From positions 1 to 64,000 of the forward strand of contig JAUXRY010000042.1 in NCBI GenBank assembly GCA_030679915.1: 64,000 nt of DNA, read 5' to 3'. A program made the translations under genes and the position numbers. Each line of letters starts with the position of its first letter. The stretch's first letter is position 1. Below are positions 30,793 to 39,699 of this stretch, one piece after another. The stretch comes from Thiobacillus sp. (GTDB lineage: Bacteria; Pseudomonadota; Gammaproteobacteria; Burkholderiales; Thiobacillaceae). The notes below the pieces were generated by a model, which was not told the origin of the DNA, searched no databases, and saw only the letters and a list, made by a program, of their open reading frames with translations.

Positions 30793-31704
30793 ATGAACCA
30801 GAAAAACCTGCCCAGCTATCTGGATCAGTCGGAGGACGTGAAGGCGCGCTTCGACAAGATCAACCAGCGTGAAACTATTCTCGAAGTGCGCAACCTCGGC
30901 AAGCGCTTTCGCACGCAGCAGGGCGAAGTCGAGGCCTTGCGCGGCATCAATTTCAGCGTGCGCCGTCGCGAATTCGTCTGTGTCATCGGCCCCTCCGGCT
31001 GCGGTAAGTCGACCCTGATTCGCATCCTTGCCGGCCTGGAGGATCACACTTCCGGCGACGTGCTGCTCGACGACAAACCAGTCAAAGGCCCCGGCCAGGA
31101 TCGCGGCATGGTGTTTCAGGGCTATTCCCTGTTCCCCTGGTTGACGGTGAAGCAAAACGTGATGTTCGGGCCGCAAATAAAAGGCCACGGCAAGGACGAA
31201 GCCGAGCGCGATGCCCGCACCTGGCTGGAACTGGTCGGCCTGGAGAAGTTCGCGGATTCCTATCCGCATCAGCTTTCCGGCGGCATGCGCCAGCGCGTCG
31301 CCATCGCCCGCGCGCTGGTCAACCAGCCGCGCATCCTGCTGATGGACGAGCCCTTCGGCGCGCTTGACGCGCAGACCCGCTCGAAGATGCAGTCGCACCT
31401 GATCGACATCTGGAAAAACATCGACATCACGGTGCTGTTCATCACCCACGATCTCGACGAAGCGATCTATCTGGCCGACCGCATCCTGGTGCTGAAGGCG
31501 CATCCGGGCGAGGTGCAGGAAGTCATCGAAGTGTCAGTGCCGCGTCCGCGTTCGCCGGGCCAGTTCAATACGCCGGAATTCATGGCCACCAAGGCGCGAC
31601 TGGAGCAATTGATTCATCCCGCACCGGCGCCTGAGCCGGAAGACGAGCAGGCGGCGCAACCGCAGATGATCCGCTTCACCAACGTTGCCGACAACGTCGA
31701 ATAA
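30793..31704 (+). CDS. ABC transporter ATP-binding protein (guanidine/urea cluster)
   Basis: A 303-residue nitrate/sulfonate/taurine-type ABC ATPase. Walker [10 protein letters not shown] near residue 75, signature [15 protein letters not shown] near 165, Walker [13 protein letters not shown], and switch histidine in [11 protein letters not shown]. The N-terminal 35 residues ([15 protein letters not shown]) and the C-terminal tail ([14 protein letters not shown]) extend beyond the usual 260-residue core. It is ten bases from the creatininase-family gene. Confidence 0.9.
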   Translation: MNQKNLPSYLDQSEDVKARFDKINQRETILEVRNLGKRFRTQQGEVEALRGINFSVRRREFVCVIGPSGCGKSTLIRILAGLEDHTSGDVLLDDKPVKGPGQDRGMVFQGYSLFPWLTVKQNVMFGPQIKGHGKDEAERDARTWLELVGLEKFADSYPHQLSGGMRQRVAIARALVNQPRILLMDEPFGALDAQTRSKMQSHLIDIWKNIDITVLFITHDLDEAIYLADRILVLKAHPGEVQEVIEVSVPRPRSPGQFNTPEFMATKARLEQLIHPAPAPEPEDEQAAQPQMIRFTNVADNVE

Positions 31705-31714
31705 GGCCTTATTT

Positions 31715-32494
31715 ATGCGCTGGTCTGATCTCACCTGGTCCGAAATTCCCGACGTGCTGGCCCGCTGCGGCCAGGCGGCCATGCTGCCGGTGGGCGCCAC
31801 CGAGCAGCATGGCCCGCACCTCGGGTGCGGCGTCGATTCCGTGATCGCCGAGCAACTGTGTGAGGCAGTCGCCGCGCAGACCGGCGTGCCGATGCTGCCG
31901 ACGCTGCCGTACGGCTGCTCGCTCGGCCACAGTCGGCGCTGGCCCGGCACGATTGCGCTGCAACCGGTCACGCTGATTCAGGTGGTCAAGGAAGTCGGCG
32001 ACTGGGCGTATCACAGCGGCATCCGCCGCCTGTTCATCGTCAACGCCCATGTCACCAATGCCGCACCGCTGCGCTGTGCGCTGGAAATGCTGCGCGCAGA
32101 ACACGACGACCTGATGGTCGCGGTGATCAATACCGCGACCATCAGCGAACGGGTGCGCCAGTTTCATTTCGCCGACGCCGCCGACTGGCATGCCAACGAC
32201 GCCGAAGCCTCGATCATGCTGGCGATTGCCCCCGAAGGCGTGCGCCCGGACAAGCTGATGGATGCCGATGATCCGGACCGCACCTGCGGCTGTGTTTTCG
32301 CGCATCCGGTCAACCGCACCAGTTTGAATGGCGTCACCGGCACGCCCAGTCTGGCCACGGCGGAGAAGGGCGCGCTCTGGTTCGACTGGCTGGTGGCCGA
32401 CCTCGCCGCTCTGATTCATAAGGGCACGGCTGAAACGCCGCCGCTTGACCAATCCTATTTCGGGGACGCCGTCCCCGCTGTTACGAACCGATAA
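31715..32494 (+). CDS. Creatininase-family amidohydrolase
   Basis: A 259-residue creatininase-fold protein. The metal-site motif [10 protein letters not shown] with a downstream Asp (GCGVDS) fits the usual Glu/His/Asp ligands, and an Asn-Ala-His (NAHVTN) replaces the common NGHGGN. The late motif [12 protein letters not shown] stands where most members have GHAGE-ETS. Members hydrolyse cyclic or linear amides, including creatinine. Inside a guanidine-type operon it could release guanidino compounds or ammonium from an imported precursor; that is inference. Start ATG 31715 with AAGG upstream. The next gene is 13 bases away. Confidence 0.78.
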   Translation: MRWSDLTWSEIPDVLARCGQAAMLPVGATEQHGPHLGCGVDSVIAEQLCEAVAAQTGVPMLPTLPYGCSLGHSRRWPGTIALQPVTLIQVVKEVGDWAYHSGIRRLFIVNAHVTNAAPLRCALEMLRAEHDDLMVAVINTATISERVRQFHFADAADWHANDAEASIMLAIAPEGVRPDKLMDADDPDRTCGCVFAHPVNRTSLNGVTGTPSLATAEKGALWFDWLVADLAALIHKGTAETPPLDQSYFGDAVPAVTNR

Positions 32495-32507
32495 ACAAGG
32501 ACGCATC

Positions 32508-33926
32508 ATGAACGCAAGCGACAACACGGCCGTGCTGGAAAAAGTGAGCCCCCAACCTGACGCACGCCATTCGGCTGAAGCGACGGCTCAATTGCAGCGC
32601 GAACTAACCGACAAGGGCGTGAAATACTGCATCGGCGCCTACGTCGACATCCACGGTGTGCCCAAGGCCAAGGTCGTGCCCATCGCCCATCTTGGACACA
32701 TGGCCAAGGGTTCCGAGCGCTACACTGGTTACGCGCTGGATGGTTTGGGCCAGGCGCCCAACGACGACGAGCTGACCTCGATGCCCGACCTCGACCGCGC
32801 CATCCAACTACCGTGGGAACCGAAGATCGCCTGGATTCCGTCTGACAATCATTTCCAGGGCCAGCCTTATCCGTTGAACACCCGCGTCTCTCTGAAGAAC
32901 CAGCTGGCCAAGGCGGCCGAGATGGGCTACGGCCTTAACCTGGGCATCGAGTGCGAAATATTCCTGCTCAAGCAGAATGCGGATGGCAGCCTGTCGGTGC
33001 CCGTCGCCGACGACAAGCTGACCAAGCCCTGCTACGACGTGCGCGGCTTCGTCGACAATTTCTCCTGGCTCGACAAGGTGGCCACCTCGATCAACGACCT
33101 CGGCTGGGACCTGTATTCCTTCGACCACGAAGATGCGAACGGCCAGTTCGAGTTCGACTTCAACTATGCCGATGCGCTGACCACCTGCGACCGGCTGACT
33201 TTCTTCCGCTTCATGGCCAAGCACTACGCCAAGGAAGAAGGCCTACTGGCCACCATGATGCCCAAGCCGTTTGCCGACAAGACCGGTAACGGCGCGCACT
33301 TCAACATGTCGATCTACGACCTGGAGACCGGCAAGAACCTGTTCGCATGTGCGCCTGAGGATGACCCCCACGGCATCGGCCTGACCCCGCTCGGGTACAG
33401 TTTCGTGGCCGGCATCCTTAAGCACGGTCGCGCCCTGTGCGCCGTGTTCGCCCCCACGGTCAACAGCTACAAACGCCTGGTCCGTCGCGGTGCGATGAGC
33501 TACTTTTCTTGGGCGCCGGTGTTCAACTCCTGGGGTTCCAACAACCGCACCAACTCGGTGCGCATTCCGTCCGGTGGTGGCCGCTGCGAATCGCGCAACG
33601 CCGACGGCGCAGTGAACCCCTATCTGGCGGCCACGCTGGCGCTGGCCGCCGGTCTCGAAGGCATTCGCGAGGGGCTCGATCCGGGCAACCCCAACGAGGA
33701 CAACCTGTACGCCATCGGCGATGACGAACGGCGCGAGCGCGGCATCGAGTTCCTGCCGCAAACCCTGCAGGAAGCGGTCGCCGCCTTCGCCGAAGACCCG
33801 CTGGTGGAAGCCACGCTGGGCAAGGGACTGCGCGACGAATTCATCCGCTATAAAACTGAGGAGTGGGAGGCGTACCACCTGACCGTGAGCAAGTGGGAAG
33901 TTGAACGCTACAGCTACATGTTCTGA
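32508..33926 (+). CDS. glnT: Type III glutamine synthetase (GlnT class)
   Basis: A 472-residue glutamine synthetase of the class called type III in rhizobia (GlnT). It has the beta-grasp N-domain ([16 protein letters not shown]), the catalytic Glu motif [21 protein letters not shown] for ATP/glutamate, and the signature [11 protein letters not shown]. It joins ammonium to glutamate. The adenylylation loop of GlnA is not evident, so control is probably transcriptional. Its place in the cluster, between importer and ammonia-releasing enzymes, suggests it captures ammonium as it is made. GGA of AAGGACGC precedes ATG 32508. Confidence 0.9.
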   Translation: MNASDNTAVLEKVSPQPDARHSAEATAQLQRELTDKGVKYCIGAYVDIHGVPKAKVVPIAHLGHMAKGSERYTGYALDGLGQAPNDDELTSMPDLDRAIQLPWEPKIAWIPSDNHFQGQPYPLNTRVSLKNQLAKAAEMGYGLNLGIECEIFLLKQNADGSLSVPVADDKLTKPCYDVRGFVDNFSWLDKVATSINDLGWDLYSFDHEDANGQFEFDFNYADALTTCDRLTFFRFMAKHYAKEEGLLATMMPKPFADKTGNGAHFNMSIYDLETGKNLFACAPEDDPHGIGLTPLGYSFVAGILKHGRALCAVFAPTVNSYKRLVRRGAMSYFSWAPVFNSWGSNNRTNSVRIPSGGGRCESRNADGAVNPYLAATLALAAGLEGIREGLDPGNPNEDNLYAIGDDERRERGIEFLPQTLQEAVAAFAEDPLVEATLGKGLRDEFIRYKTEEWEAYHLTVSKWEVERYSYMF

Positions 33927-33979
33927 ACACCCATGAATCAATCTACTGCGCGCCCCAATCCCGGCCCTGCGATGCGCAT

Positions 33980-33993
33980 CGTACGCGAGTACG
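33980..33993. promoter_or_regulatory. Candidate operator palindrome before the NikR-like gene
   Basis: CGTAC-GCGA-GTACG is a 14-base dyad directly next to a second palindrome, GATGCGCATC (33971-33980), in the 143-base gap before the NikR-like gene. Ribbon-helix-helix regulators bind such short dyads and often their own promoter. No sequence match to the long NikR operator of enterobacteria. Confidence 0.35.
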
Positions 33994-34069
33994 ACTGTGC
34001 TTCTCGGACCGGCCTTGGATCGCTCGCGACGATTGCTTCACGGGTGTTGCGCTATAAAAGGGAGCTGCC

Positions 34070-34540
34070 ATGACGACGAAGGAGGACAAGGTCTCAACGC
34101 TGGTCAGTCGCATCAGCGTTTCGTTGCCGCCGGACCTGCTGGCCGAACTGGACGGCATGGTCGAAAGCCGGGGCTACGACAGTCGCTCGCAGGCGATCGG
34201 CGAGATGGTCAACTACCAGTTGGCCGAGCACAAGCGTAGCCTCGGTAACGAGGTGATGGCTGGCACGCTCACGTTGCTATACAACCGGGCCACGCGCGGC
34301 TTGCAGGGCAGGCTGGCGGACATCCAGTATCAGCATGTCGTCGAAGTCATCAGTTCGTTGCACGTACACCTGACCGAGGACCAGATGCTGGAAGTGATTC
34401 TGGTTCAGGGCCCGGCCGTCAAGCTTCAGGCCATCGCCAATGAAATGATTGCCCAGCGCGGTGTCATCACCGGCCGGCTACAACTGCTGACAGCGGTGAT
34501 TCCGCCGCTGCATGCGCCGGCACACGAAAAGGAAATGTAA
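34070..34540 (+). CDS. NikR-like ribbon-helix-helix regulator with altered metal ligands
   Basis: A 156-residue protein with a ribbon-helix-helix DNA-binding domain (RISVSLPPDLLAELDGMVESRGYDSRSQAI, residues about 14-44) and a C-terminal ACT-like NikR domain (about 60-145). The conserved LHVH pair (His98, His100) is kept. The position of the nickel-ligand cysteine of NikR is Met106, and the first ligand histidine aligns with Tyr87 or, with a gap, His89. So it may sense another metal or a small molecule. It ends one base before the next gene (TAATGG overlap), inside the cluster. The most likely target is this cluster's downstream part. Confidence 0.8.
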   Translation: MTTKEDKVSTLVSRISVSLPPDLLAELDGMVESRGYDSRSQAIGEMVNYQLAEHKRSLGNEVMAGTLTLLYNRATRGLQGRLADIQYQHVVEVISSLHVHLTEDQMLEVILVQGPAVKLQAIANEMIAQRGVITGRLQLLTAVIPPLHAPAHEKEM

Positions 34541-35346
34541 TGGACCATCCCGAACTTGCACTCGACAACCCGCCGGCCACGGCACCCGTCGACGTGCCCG
34601 AACACTGGCGCCGCTTCGCACCCGATCTTGCGGCCGAGACGGTGCTGTTCTCCGACTTGGTGCCCGGCGGCGGCCACTGGTCCTACCGGCTGCCGCGCGG
34701 CACCACGCTGCGCATCACCGCGCTGGACGCCGGTGCCAACCTGTCGCTAGTGCTCTATTCGGCCCAGGAAAAGCTGGAACGCTACAACATGCCGGATTCG
34801 CTCAAGGCTCAGCACACTGCCCACTACACCCACGGCCACGTCCTGATGAGCGACATGGGGCGGGCCATGGCCTCGATTACCGCCGACAGCCTGGGCTGGC
34901 ACGACCCGCTCGGTATGCTGCTCGACAACCGCCTGATGCACGAAAAATATGGCGACCATGCCTACCAGGACAACCGCAACGGCATGACGCGCTCGGGTCG
35001 CGATGGCCTGCTGATCGAGATCGGAAAATACGGACTGGCCAAGCGCGACCTGGTGGCGCCGGTCAACGTCTTCAGCAAGATCACGGTCGATGCCGAAGGC
35101 CGCTTCCGCTATGTGCCCGACCATGCCAAGGCCGGCGACTTCATCGACCTGCGCATGGACATGGACGTGCTGGTCGCGTTTTCCGCCGCGCCGCATCCGC
35201 TTAACCCTGCACCAGCTTACCCAGCGAGCAAAGTCGGCCTGGCGGTGTGGCGTTCCGGCCCGGCGCCCAGGGACGACTATTGCCGCGCCTTCCGCTCGGA
35301 AAATGCGCGTGCGCTGCACAATACCGACATGCTCTACCTGACCTGA
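34540..35346 (+). CDS. Carboxyguanidine deiminase subunit (DUF1989, urea amidolyase-associated protein 1 type)
   Basis: A 268-residue DUF1989 protein. Proteins of this family that flank 'urea carboxylase' genes were shown in Pseudomonas to form a two-subunit carboxyguanidine deiminase that converts carboxyguanidine to allophanate and ammonium. Visible: GGGHWSYRLPRGTTLRITALDAGANLSLVLY, a central NRNGMTRSGRDGLL region, and DLRMDMDVLVAFSAAPHPLNP near the C-terminus. The start ATG overlaps the stop of the regulator gene by one base. The two subunits lie next to each other, 11 bases apart, as in other operons of this type. Confidence 0.85.
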   Translation: MDHPELALDNPPATAPVDVPEHWRRFAPDLAAETVLFSDLVPGGGHWSYRLPRGTTLRITALDAGANLSLVLYSAQEKLERYNMPDSLKAQHTAHYTHGHVLMSDMGRAMASITADSLGWHDPLGMLLDNRLMHEKYGDHAYQDNRNGMTRSGRDGLLIEIGKYGLAKRDLVAPVNVFSKITVDAEGRFRYVPDHAKAGDFIDLRMDMDVLVAFSAAPHPLNPAPAYPASKVGLAVWRSGPAPRDDYCRAFRSENARALHNTDMLYLT

Positions 35347-35357
35347 GGAAACTGGCC

Positions 35358-36017
35358 ATGACTGCTGCTGCCATTCGCATCCAGGAAAGTACGCTGGCCC
35401 CCGAGGCCGCCGTGCTCGACCACACCCTGCCCGCGGGCGAACCCTATCTGCTGGCGATCGACAAGGGGCAGACCCTGCGCATCGTCGACCTCGAAGGCAA
35501 CCAGGCCGTCGATGTCATCTTCTACAACCGCGACGACGGCGCCGAGCATTACAGCGCCACTGAAACCATCCTGCGCCAGGGTGGCATCTACCTGACCACC
35601 GGATCGGTTCTGTACAGCGACGACGGTCATCCCATGCTCACCATCGTCGCCGATACCTGCGGCCGCCACGATACCCTCGGCGGCGCCTGTGCGGCCGAGA
35701 GCAACACGGTGCGTTACGCGCTGCAGAAGAAGTTCATGCACAGCTGCCGCGACAACTACCTGACCGCGCTGCAGCATGCCGACATCGGCCTCGGCAAGCG
35801 CGATCTGGTGCCCAACATCAACTTCTTCATGAATGTTCCGGTGACCGAGTCGGGCGAGCTGACCTTCGCCGACGGCGTCTCGGCGCCTGGAAAATACGTC
35901 GAACTGCGCGCCGAAATGAACCTGTGGATGCTGGTGTCAAATTGCCCCCAGCTCAACAATCCCTGCAACGCCTACAATCCGACACCGGCCCGCTTCCTTC
36001 TCTGGAACCCGCAATAA
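35358..36017 (+). CDS. Carboxyguanidine deiminase subunit (DUF1989, urea amidolyase-associated protein 2 type)
   Basis: A 219-residue DUF1989 protein, the partner of the preceding one. It carries the conserved LRIVDLEGNQAVDVIFYN start, the cysteine motif GGACAAESNTVRYA, HSCRDNYLTAL and DLVPNINFFMNVPV, all typical of the second subunit. Together the two are expected to bind one catalytic metal. Start ATG 35358 follows TGAGGAA. The alternative old annotation 'urea carboxylase-associated protein' describes linkage only; the pair is the best marker that this cluster uses guanidine rather than urea. Confidence 0.88.
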   Translation: MTAAAIRIQESTLAPEAAVLDHTLPAGEPYLLAIDKGQTLRIVDLEGNQAVDVIFYNRDDGAEHYSATETILRQGGIYLTTGSVLYSDDGHPMLTIVADTCGRHDTLGGACAAESNTVRYALQKKFMHSCRDNYLTALQHADIGLGKRDLVPNINFFMNVPVTESGELTFADGVSAPGKYVELRAEMNLWMLVSNCPQLNNPCNAYNPTPARFLLWNPQ

Positions 36018-36081
36018 ACCCGGCCCGGGACGACCCAGGCCGGTAATGAAAAGATGCGGGACGCCCCGCACCAGGTGACCT

Positions 36082-39000
36082 ATGTTCAAGAAAGTCCTGA
36101 TCGCCAACCGCGGCGCCATCGCCTGCCGCATCATCCGCACCCTGCGCACCATGGGGGTCAAATCGGTCGCCGTCTATTCCGAGGCGGACCGCCATTCGCT
36201 GCACGTGCGACTGGCTGACGAAGCGGTCGAGATCGGCCCGGCGCCGGCGGCGCAAAGCTACCTGCGCGGCGAGACAATCCTCGAGGTTGCGAAGGCCACC
36301 GGCGCCCAGGCGATCCATCCCGGCTACGGCTTCCTGTCCGAGAACCCCGGCTTTGCCGAGGACTGCGCCGCCGCCGGTATCGCCTTCATCGGCCCCAGCC
36401 CGGACCAGATGCGCGCCTTCGGCCTCAAGCACACCGCGCGCGATCTGGCCGAACACAACAAGGTGCCGCTGCTGCCCGGTTCCGGCCTGCTGTCTGATGC
36501 GGGTCATGCGCTGGCCGAAGCCGCGCGCATCGGCTACCCGGTGATGCTGAAGAGTACCGCTGGCGGTGGCGGCATCGGCATGCGCCTGATCTGGAGCAGC
36601 GATGAACTGGTGGATGCCTTTCAGTCAGTGGAGCGACTGGCGCGCGCCAACTTCAAGGAGGCCGGCATCTTCCTCGAGAAATACGTCGAGCACGCGCGCC
36701 ATATAGAGGTGCAGATCTTCGGCGACGGCAAGGGTAATGTCGTCGCGCTGGGTGAGCGCGATTGCTCGGTGCAGCGGCGCAACCAGAAGGTGATCGAGGA
36801 AACCCCGGCGCCCGGCTTGACCGACACACAACGCAGGAACCTGCTGGCCACTGCTGTGCGCCTCGGTGAAGCAGTCGGCTACCGTTCGGCCGGCACGGTT
36901 GAGTTCGTCTATGACACCTTGAGTGCCGAATTCTATTTCCTCGAAGTGAACACGCGGCTGCAGGTCGAGCACGGCGTCACCGAGGAAGTCACCGGCGTCG
37001 ATCTGGTCGAGTGGATGGTTAAGGAGGCTGCCGGCGAACTGGACCTGTCCGGCTTCAAGGCGGAACCCCAAGGCGCGTCGATACAGGTGCGCCTGTATGC
37101 AGAAGATCCGGGCAAGGACTTCCAGCCCGCCGCCGGTGTGTTGACCGAGGTGGTGTTCTCGCCGGATGCGCGCATCGAGACCTGGGTCGAGCGCGGTTCC
37201 GACGTGCCGCCGTTCTACGATCCGATGGTGGCGAAGATCATGGTCAAGGGCAGCGACCGTGCAGACGCTTTGAAAAAAATGCAGCAGGTGCTGGCGCATA
37301 CCCGTGTCGCAGGTATCGAGACCAACCTCGGCTACCTCGCGCAGATCGTGCGCGACAGCGTGTTCATGGAAGGGCGTCAGACCACGCGCTACCTCAATGC
37401 CTTCCACTACCACCCGGCAACAATTGATGTGATTGAGCCCGGCGTGCAGAGCAGCATCCAGGACTGGCCGGGCCGTACCGGCTACTGGGACGTCGGCGTG
37501 CCGCCATCGGGGCCGATGGACGCGTTGTCGCTGCGTCTCGCCAACCGCCTCGCCGGCAATGCCGAGGGAACGGCCGGTCTGGAATTGACCGTCGCCGGTC
37601 CCACGCTGCGCTTCAACTGCGACAGCGTGATCGCGCTGGCCGGCGCCGACATGGCCGCCGAACTCGACGGCCAGCCGCTGGCCAACTGGGCGGCGCATGC
37701 GGTCAAGGCCAGCGCGATGTTGAAGCTCGGCGCGATCAAGGACATCGGTTGTCGCGCCTACCTCGCGGTGCGCGGTGGCTTCGACGTGCCGGATTACCTC
37801 GGCAGCAAGGCGACTTTTACGCTGGGCCAGTTCGGCGGCCATGCCGGACGCACGCTGCGCGTCGGCGACGTGTTGCACGTCACGGCAGCGGACGCATCGA
37901 GTATCAGCAATCCATTGCCTGCCACACTGGTGCCCGTCTACAGCCACGCTTGGGAAATCGGCGTGCTCTACGGTCCGCACGGCGCACCGGATTTCTTCAC
38001 CGATGCCGACATCGACCTGTTCTTCGCCACCGACTGGGAAGTGCATTACAACTCCAGCCGCACCGGCGTCCGCCTGATCGGCCCACGGCCCGAATGGGCG
38101 CGCAAGGACGGCGGTGAGGCCGGCCTGCATCCGTCCAACATCCACGACAACGCCTACGCCATCGGCGCGGTCGACTTCACCGGCGACATGCCGGTGATCC
38201 TCGGTCCGGACGGCCCTAGCCTCGGTGGCTTCGTCTGTCCGGCCACCATCGTGCAGGCTGAGCTGTGGAAGATGGGCCAGCTGCGTCCCGGCGACACCGT
38301 GCATTTCAAGCGGCTTTCGCAAGTACAGGCCGAGCGCATGGAGGCGGCACAGGATGCTGCCATCGCCAGTCTCGCCGCCCCGGCTGCGCCTTCGTTGATT
38401 GTCGATGCCGGAGAACTCGCCGAACCCGTCCTGCATCGCACGCCCGACATCGACAATCCGGTCGCCGTGGTCTACCGTCGCGCCGGCGACAAGTATCTGC
38501 TGGTCGAACACGGCCCGCTGGTGCTCGACCTCAACCTGCGCTTCCGCGTGCACGCGCTGATGACGCAACTGCAGGCCGATGCCGTGCCGGGCATCCTCGA
38601 CCTCACGCCGGGCATTCGCTCGCTGCAGGTGCACTACGATTCGCGCGTGCTGCCGCTGTCCAAACTGATGGATCTGCTGCTGGCCGCAGAAAAGGCGCTG
38701 CCAGCTATCGAGGACATGCAGGTGCCGACCCGGATCGTGCACATTCCGCTGTCGTGGGACGATGCCGCCACGAAACTTGCCATCGAGAAATACATGCAGT
38801 CGGTGCGCAAGGACGCGCCCTGGTGCCCGAGCAACATCGAATTCATCCGCCGTATCAACGGGCTCGAATCGATTGAAGAGGTGAAGCGCATCGTGTTCGA
38901 GGCCAGCTATCTGGTGATGGGCCTGGGCGACGTGTATTTGGGCGCACCGGTGGCGACACCGGTCGACCCGCGTCATCGCATGGTCACGACCAAGTACAAC

Positions 39001-39699
39001 CCCGCGCGCACCTGGACCCCGGAAAACGCCGTCGGCATCGGCGGCGCCTACATGTGCGTGTACGGCATGGAAGGCCCCGGCGGCTACCAGTTCGTCGGCC
39101 GCACCTTGCAGATGTGGAACCGTTGGCGCCAGACCGCCAATTTCACCGACGGTAAGCCGTGGCTGCTGCGCTTCTTCGACCAGGTGCGATTCTTCCCGGT
39201 CAGCGCAGAGGAACTGCTGACAATCCGTGAAGACTTTCCGCTTGGCCGCTACCAGTTGAAGATCGAGGAAACCACGTTCAGCCTGCGCGAGTACAACCAG
39301 TTTCTCAGCGACAATAACGAATCCATCGTCGCCTTCAAAGCACAGCAGCAGGCCTCGTTCGATGCCGAGCGCGAACGCTGGCGTGCCAGCGGCCAGGCCG
39401 ACTACGCCAGCGACCTGATCGTGGCCGAAGCTGCGCCCGACAGCGAACTCGACCTGCCGGAGCACGGCCGCGCCATCGCCAGCCACGTCGCCGGCAACGT
39501 GTGGAAGGTGGAAGTGGAGGCGGGTGCCGTAGTCAAGCAGGGCGATACCCTCCTGATCATCGAATCGATGAAGATGGAGTTCGCTGTGATGGCGCCGTGT
39601 GATGGGCGCATCCACACCGTTTTCTGCCGCGAAGGCGGTCAGGTATCAGCCGGCCAGGATCTTCTGGTGCTGATCAGCGAATGTGCGCCAAAATCATGA
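36082..39699 (+). CDS. Biotin-dependent guanidine/urea carboxylase
   Basis: A 1205-residue multidomain enzyme. Biotin carboxylase domain at 1 to about 450 (KKVLIANRGAIACRI start, glycine loop AGGGGIGMR near 160, EVNTRLQVEHGVTE near 290). Then the carboxyltransferase part with KipA/AHS2-like (from EPGVQSSIQDWPGRTGYW, about 455-760) and KipI/AHS1-like (about 790-1010) regions, and a C-terminal biotinyl domain with IESMKMEF (Lys about 1164). It lacks a fused allophanate hydrolase. Classic annotation is urea carboxylase; with both DUF1989 partners it is probably a guanidine carboxylase making carboxyguanidine from guanidine, bicarbonate and ATP. Its stop overlaps the next start (ATGA). Confidence 0.9.
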   Translation: MFKKVLIANRGAIACRIIRTLRTMGVKSVAVYSEADRHSLHVRLADEAVEIGPAPAAQSYLRGETILEVAKATGAQAIHPGYGFLSENPGFAEDCAAAGIAFIGPSPDQMRAFGLKHTARDLAEHNKVPLLPGSGLLSDAGHALAEAARIGYPVMLKSTAGGGGIGMRLIWSSDELVDAFQSVERLARANFKEAGIFLEKYVEHARHIEVQIFGDGKGNVVALGERDCSVQRRNQKVIEETPAPGLTDTQRRNLLATAVRLGEAVGYRSAGTVEFVYDTLSAEFYFLEVNTRLQVEHGVTEEVTGVDLVEWMVKEAAGELDLSGFKAEPQGASIQVRLYAEDPGKDFQPAAGVLTEVVFSPDARIETWVERGSDVPPFYDPMVAKIMVKGSDRADALKKMQQVLAHTRVAGIETNLGYLAQIVRDSVFMEGRQTTRYLNAFHYHPATIDVIEPGVQSSIQDWPGRTGYWDVGVPPSGPMDALSLRLANRLAGNAEGTAGLELTVAGPTLRFNCDSVIALAGADMAAELDGQPLANWAAHAVKASAMLKLGAIKDIGCRAYLAVRGGFDVPDYLGSKATFTLGQFGGHAGRTLRVGDVLHVTAADASSISNPLPATLVPVYSHAWEIGVLYGPHGAPDFFTDADIDLFFATDWEVHYNSSRTGVRLIGPRPEWARKDGGEAGLHPSNIHDNAYAIGAVDFTGDMPVILGPDGPSLGGFVCPATIVQAELWKMGQLRPGDTVHFKRLSQVQAERMEAAQDAAIASLAAPAAPSLIVDAGELAEPVLHRTPDIDNPVAVVYRRAGDKYLLVEHGPLVLDLNLRFRVHALMTQLQADAVPGILDLTPGIRSLQVHYDSRVLPLSKLMDLLLAAEKALPAIEDMQVPTRIVHIPLSWDDAATKLAIEKYMQSVRKDAPWCPSNIEFIRRINGLESIEEVKRIVFEASYLVMGLGDVYLGAPVATPVDPRHRMVTTKYNPARTWTPENAVGIGGAYMCVYGMEGPGGYQFVGRTLQMWNRWRQTANFTDGKPWLLRFFDQVRFFPVSAEELLTIREDFPLGRYQLKIEETTFSLREYNQFLSDNNESIVAFKAQQQASFDAERERWRASGQADYASDLIVAEAAPDSELDLPEHGRAIASHVAGNVWKVEVEAGAVVKQGDTLLIIESMKMEFAVMAPCDGRIHTVFCREGGQVSAGQDLLVLISECAPKS

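Noticed and set aside
36625-39615. A long open frame opposite the carboxylase gene
   Set aside because: Same reason; the plus-strand product has complete biotin carboxylase and biotinyl motifs.
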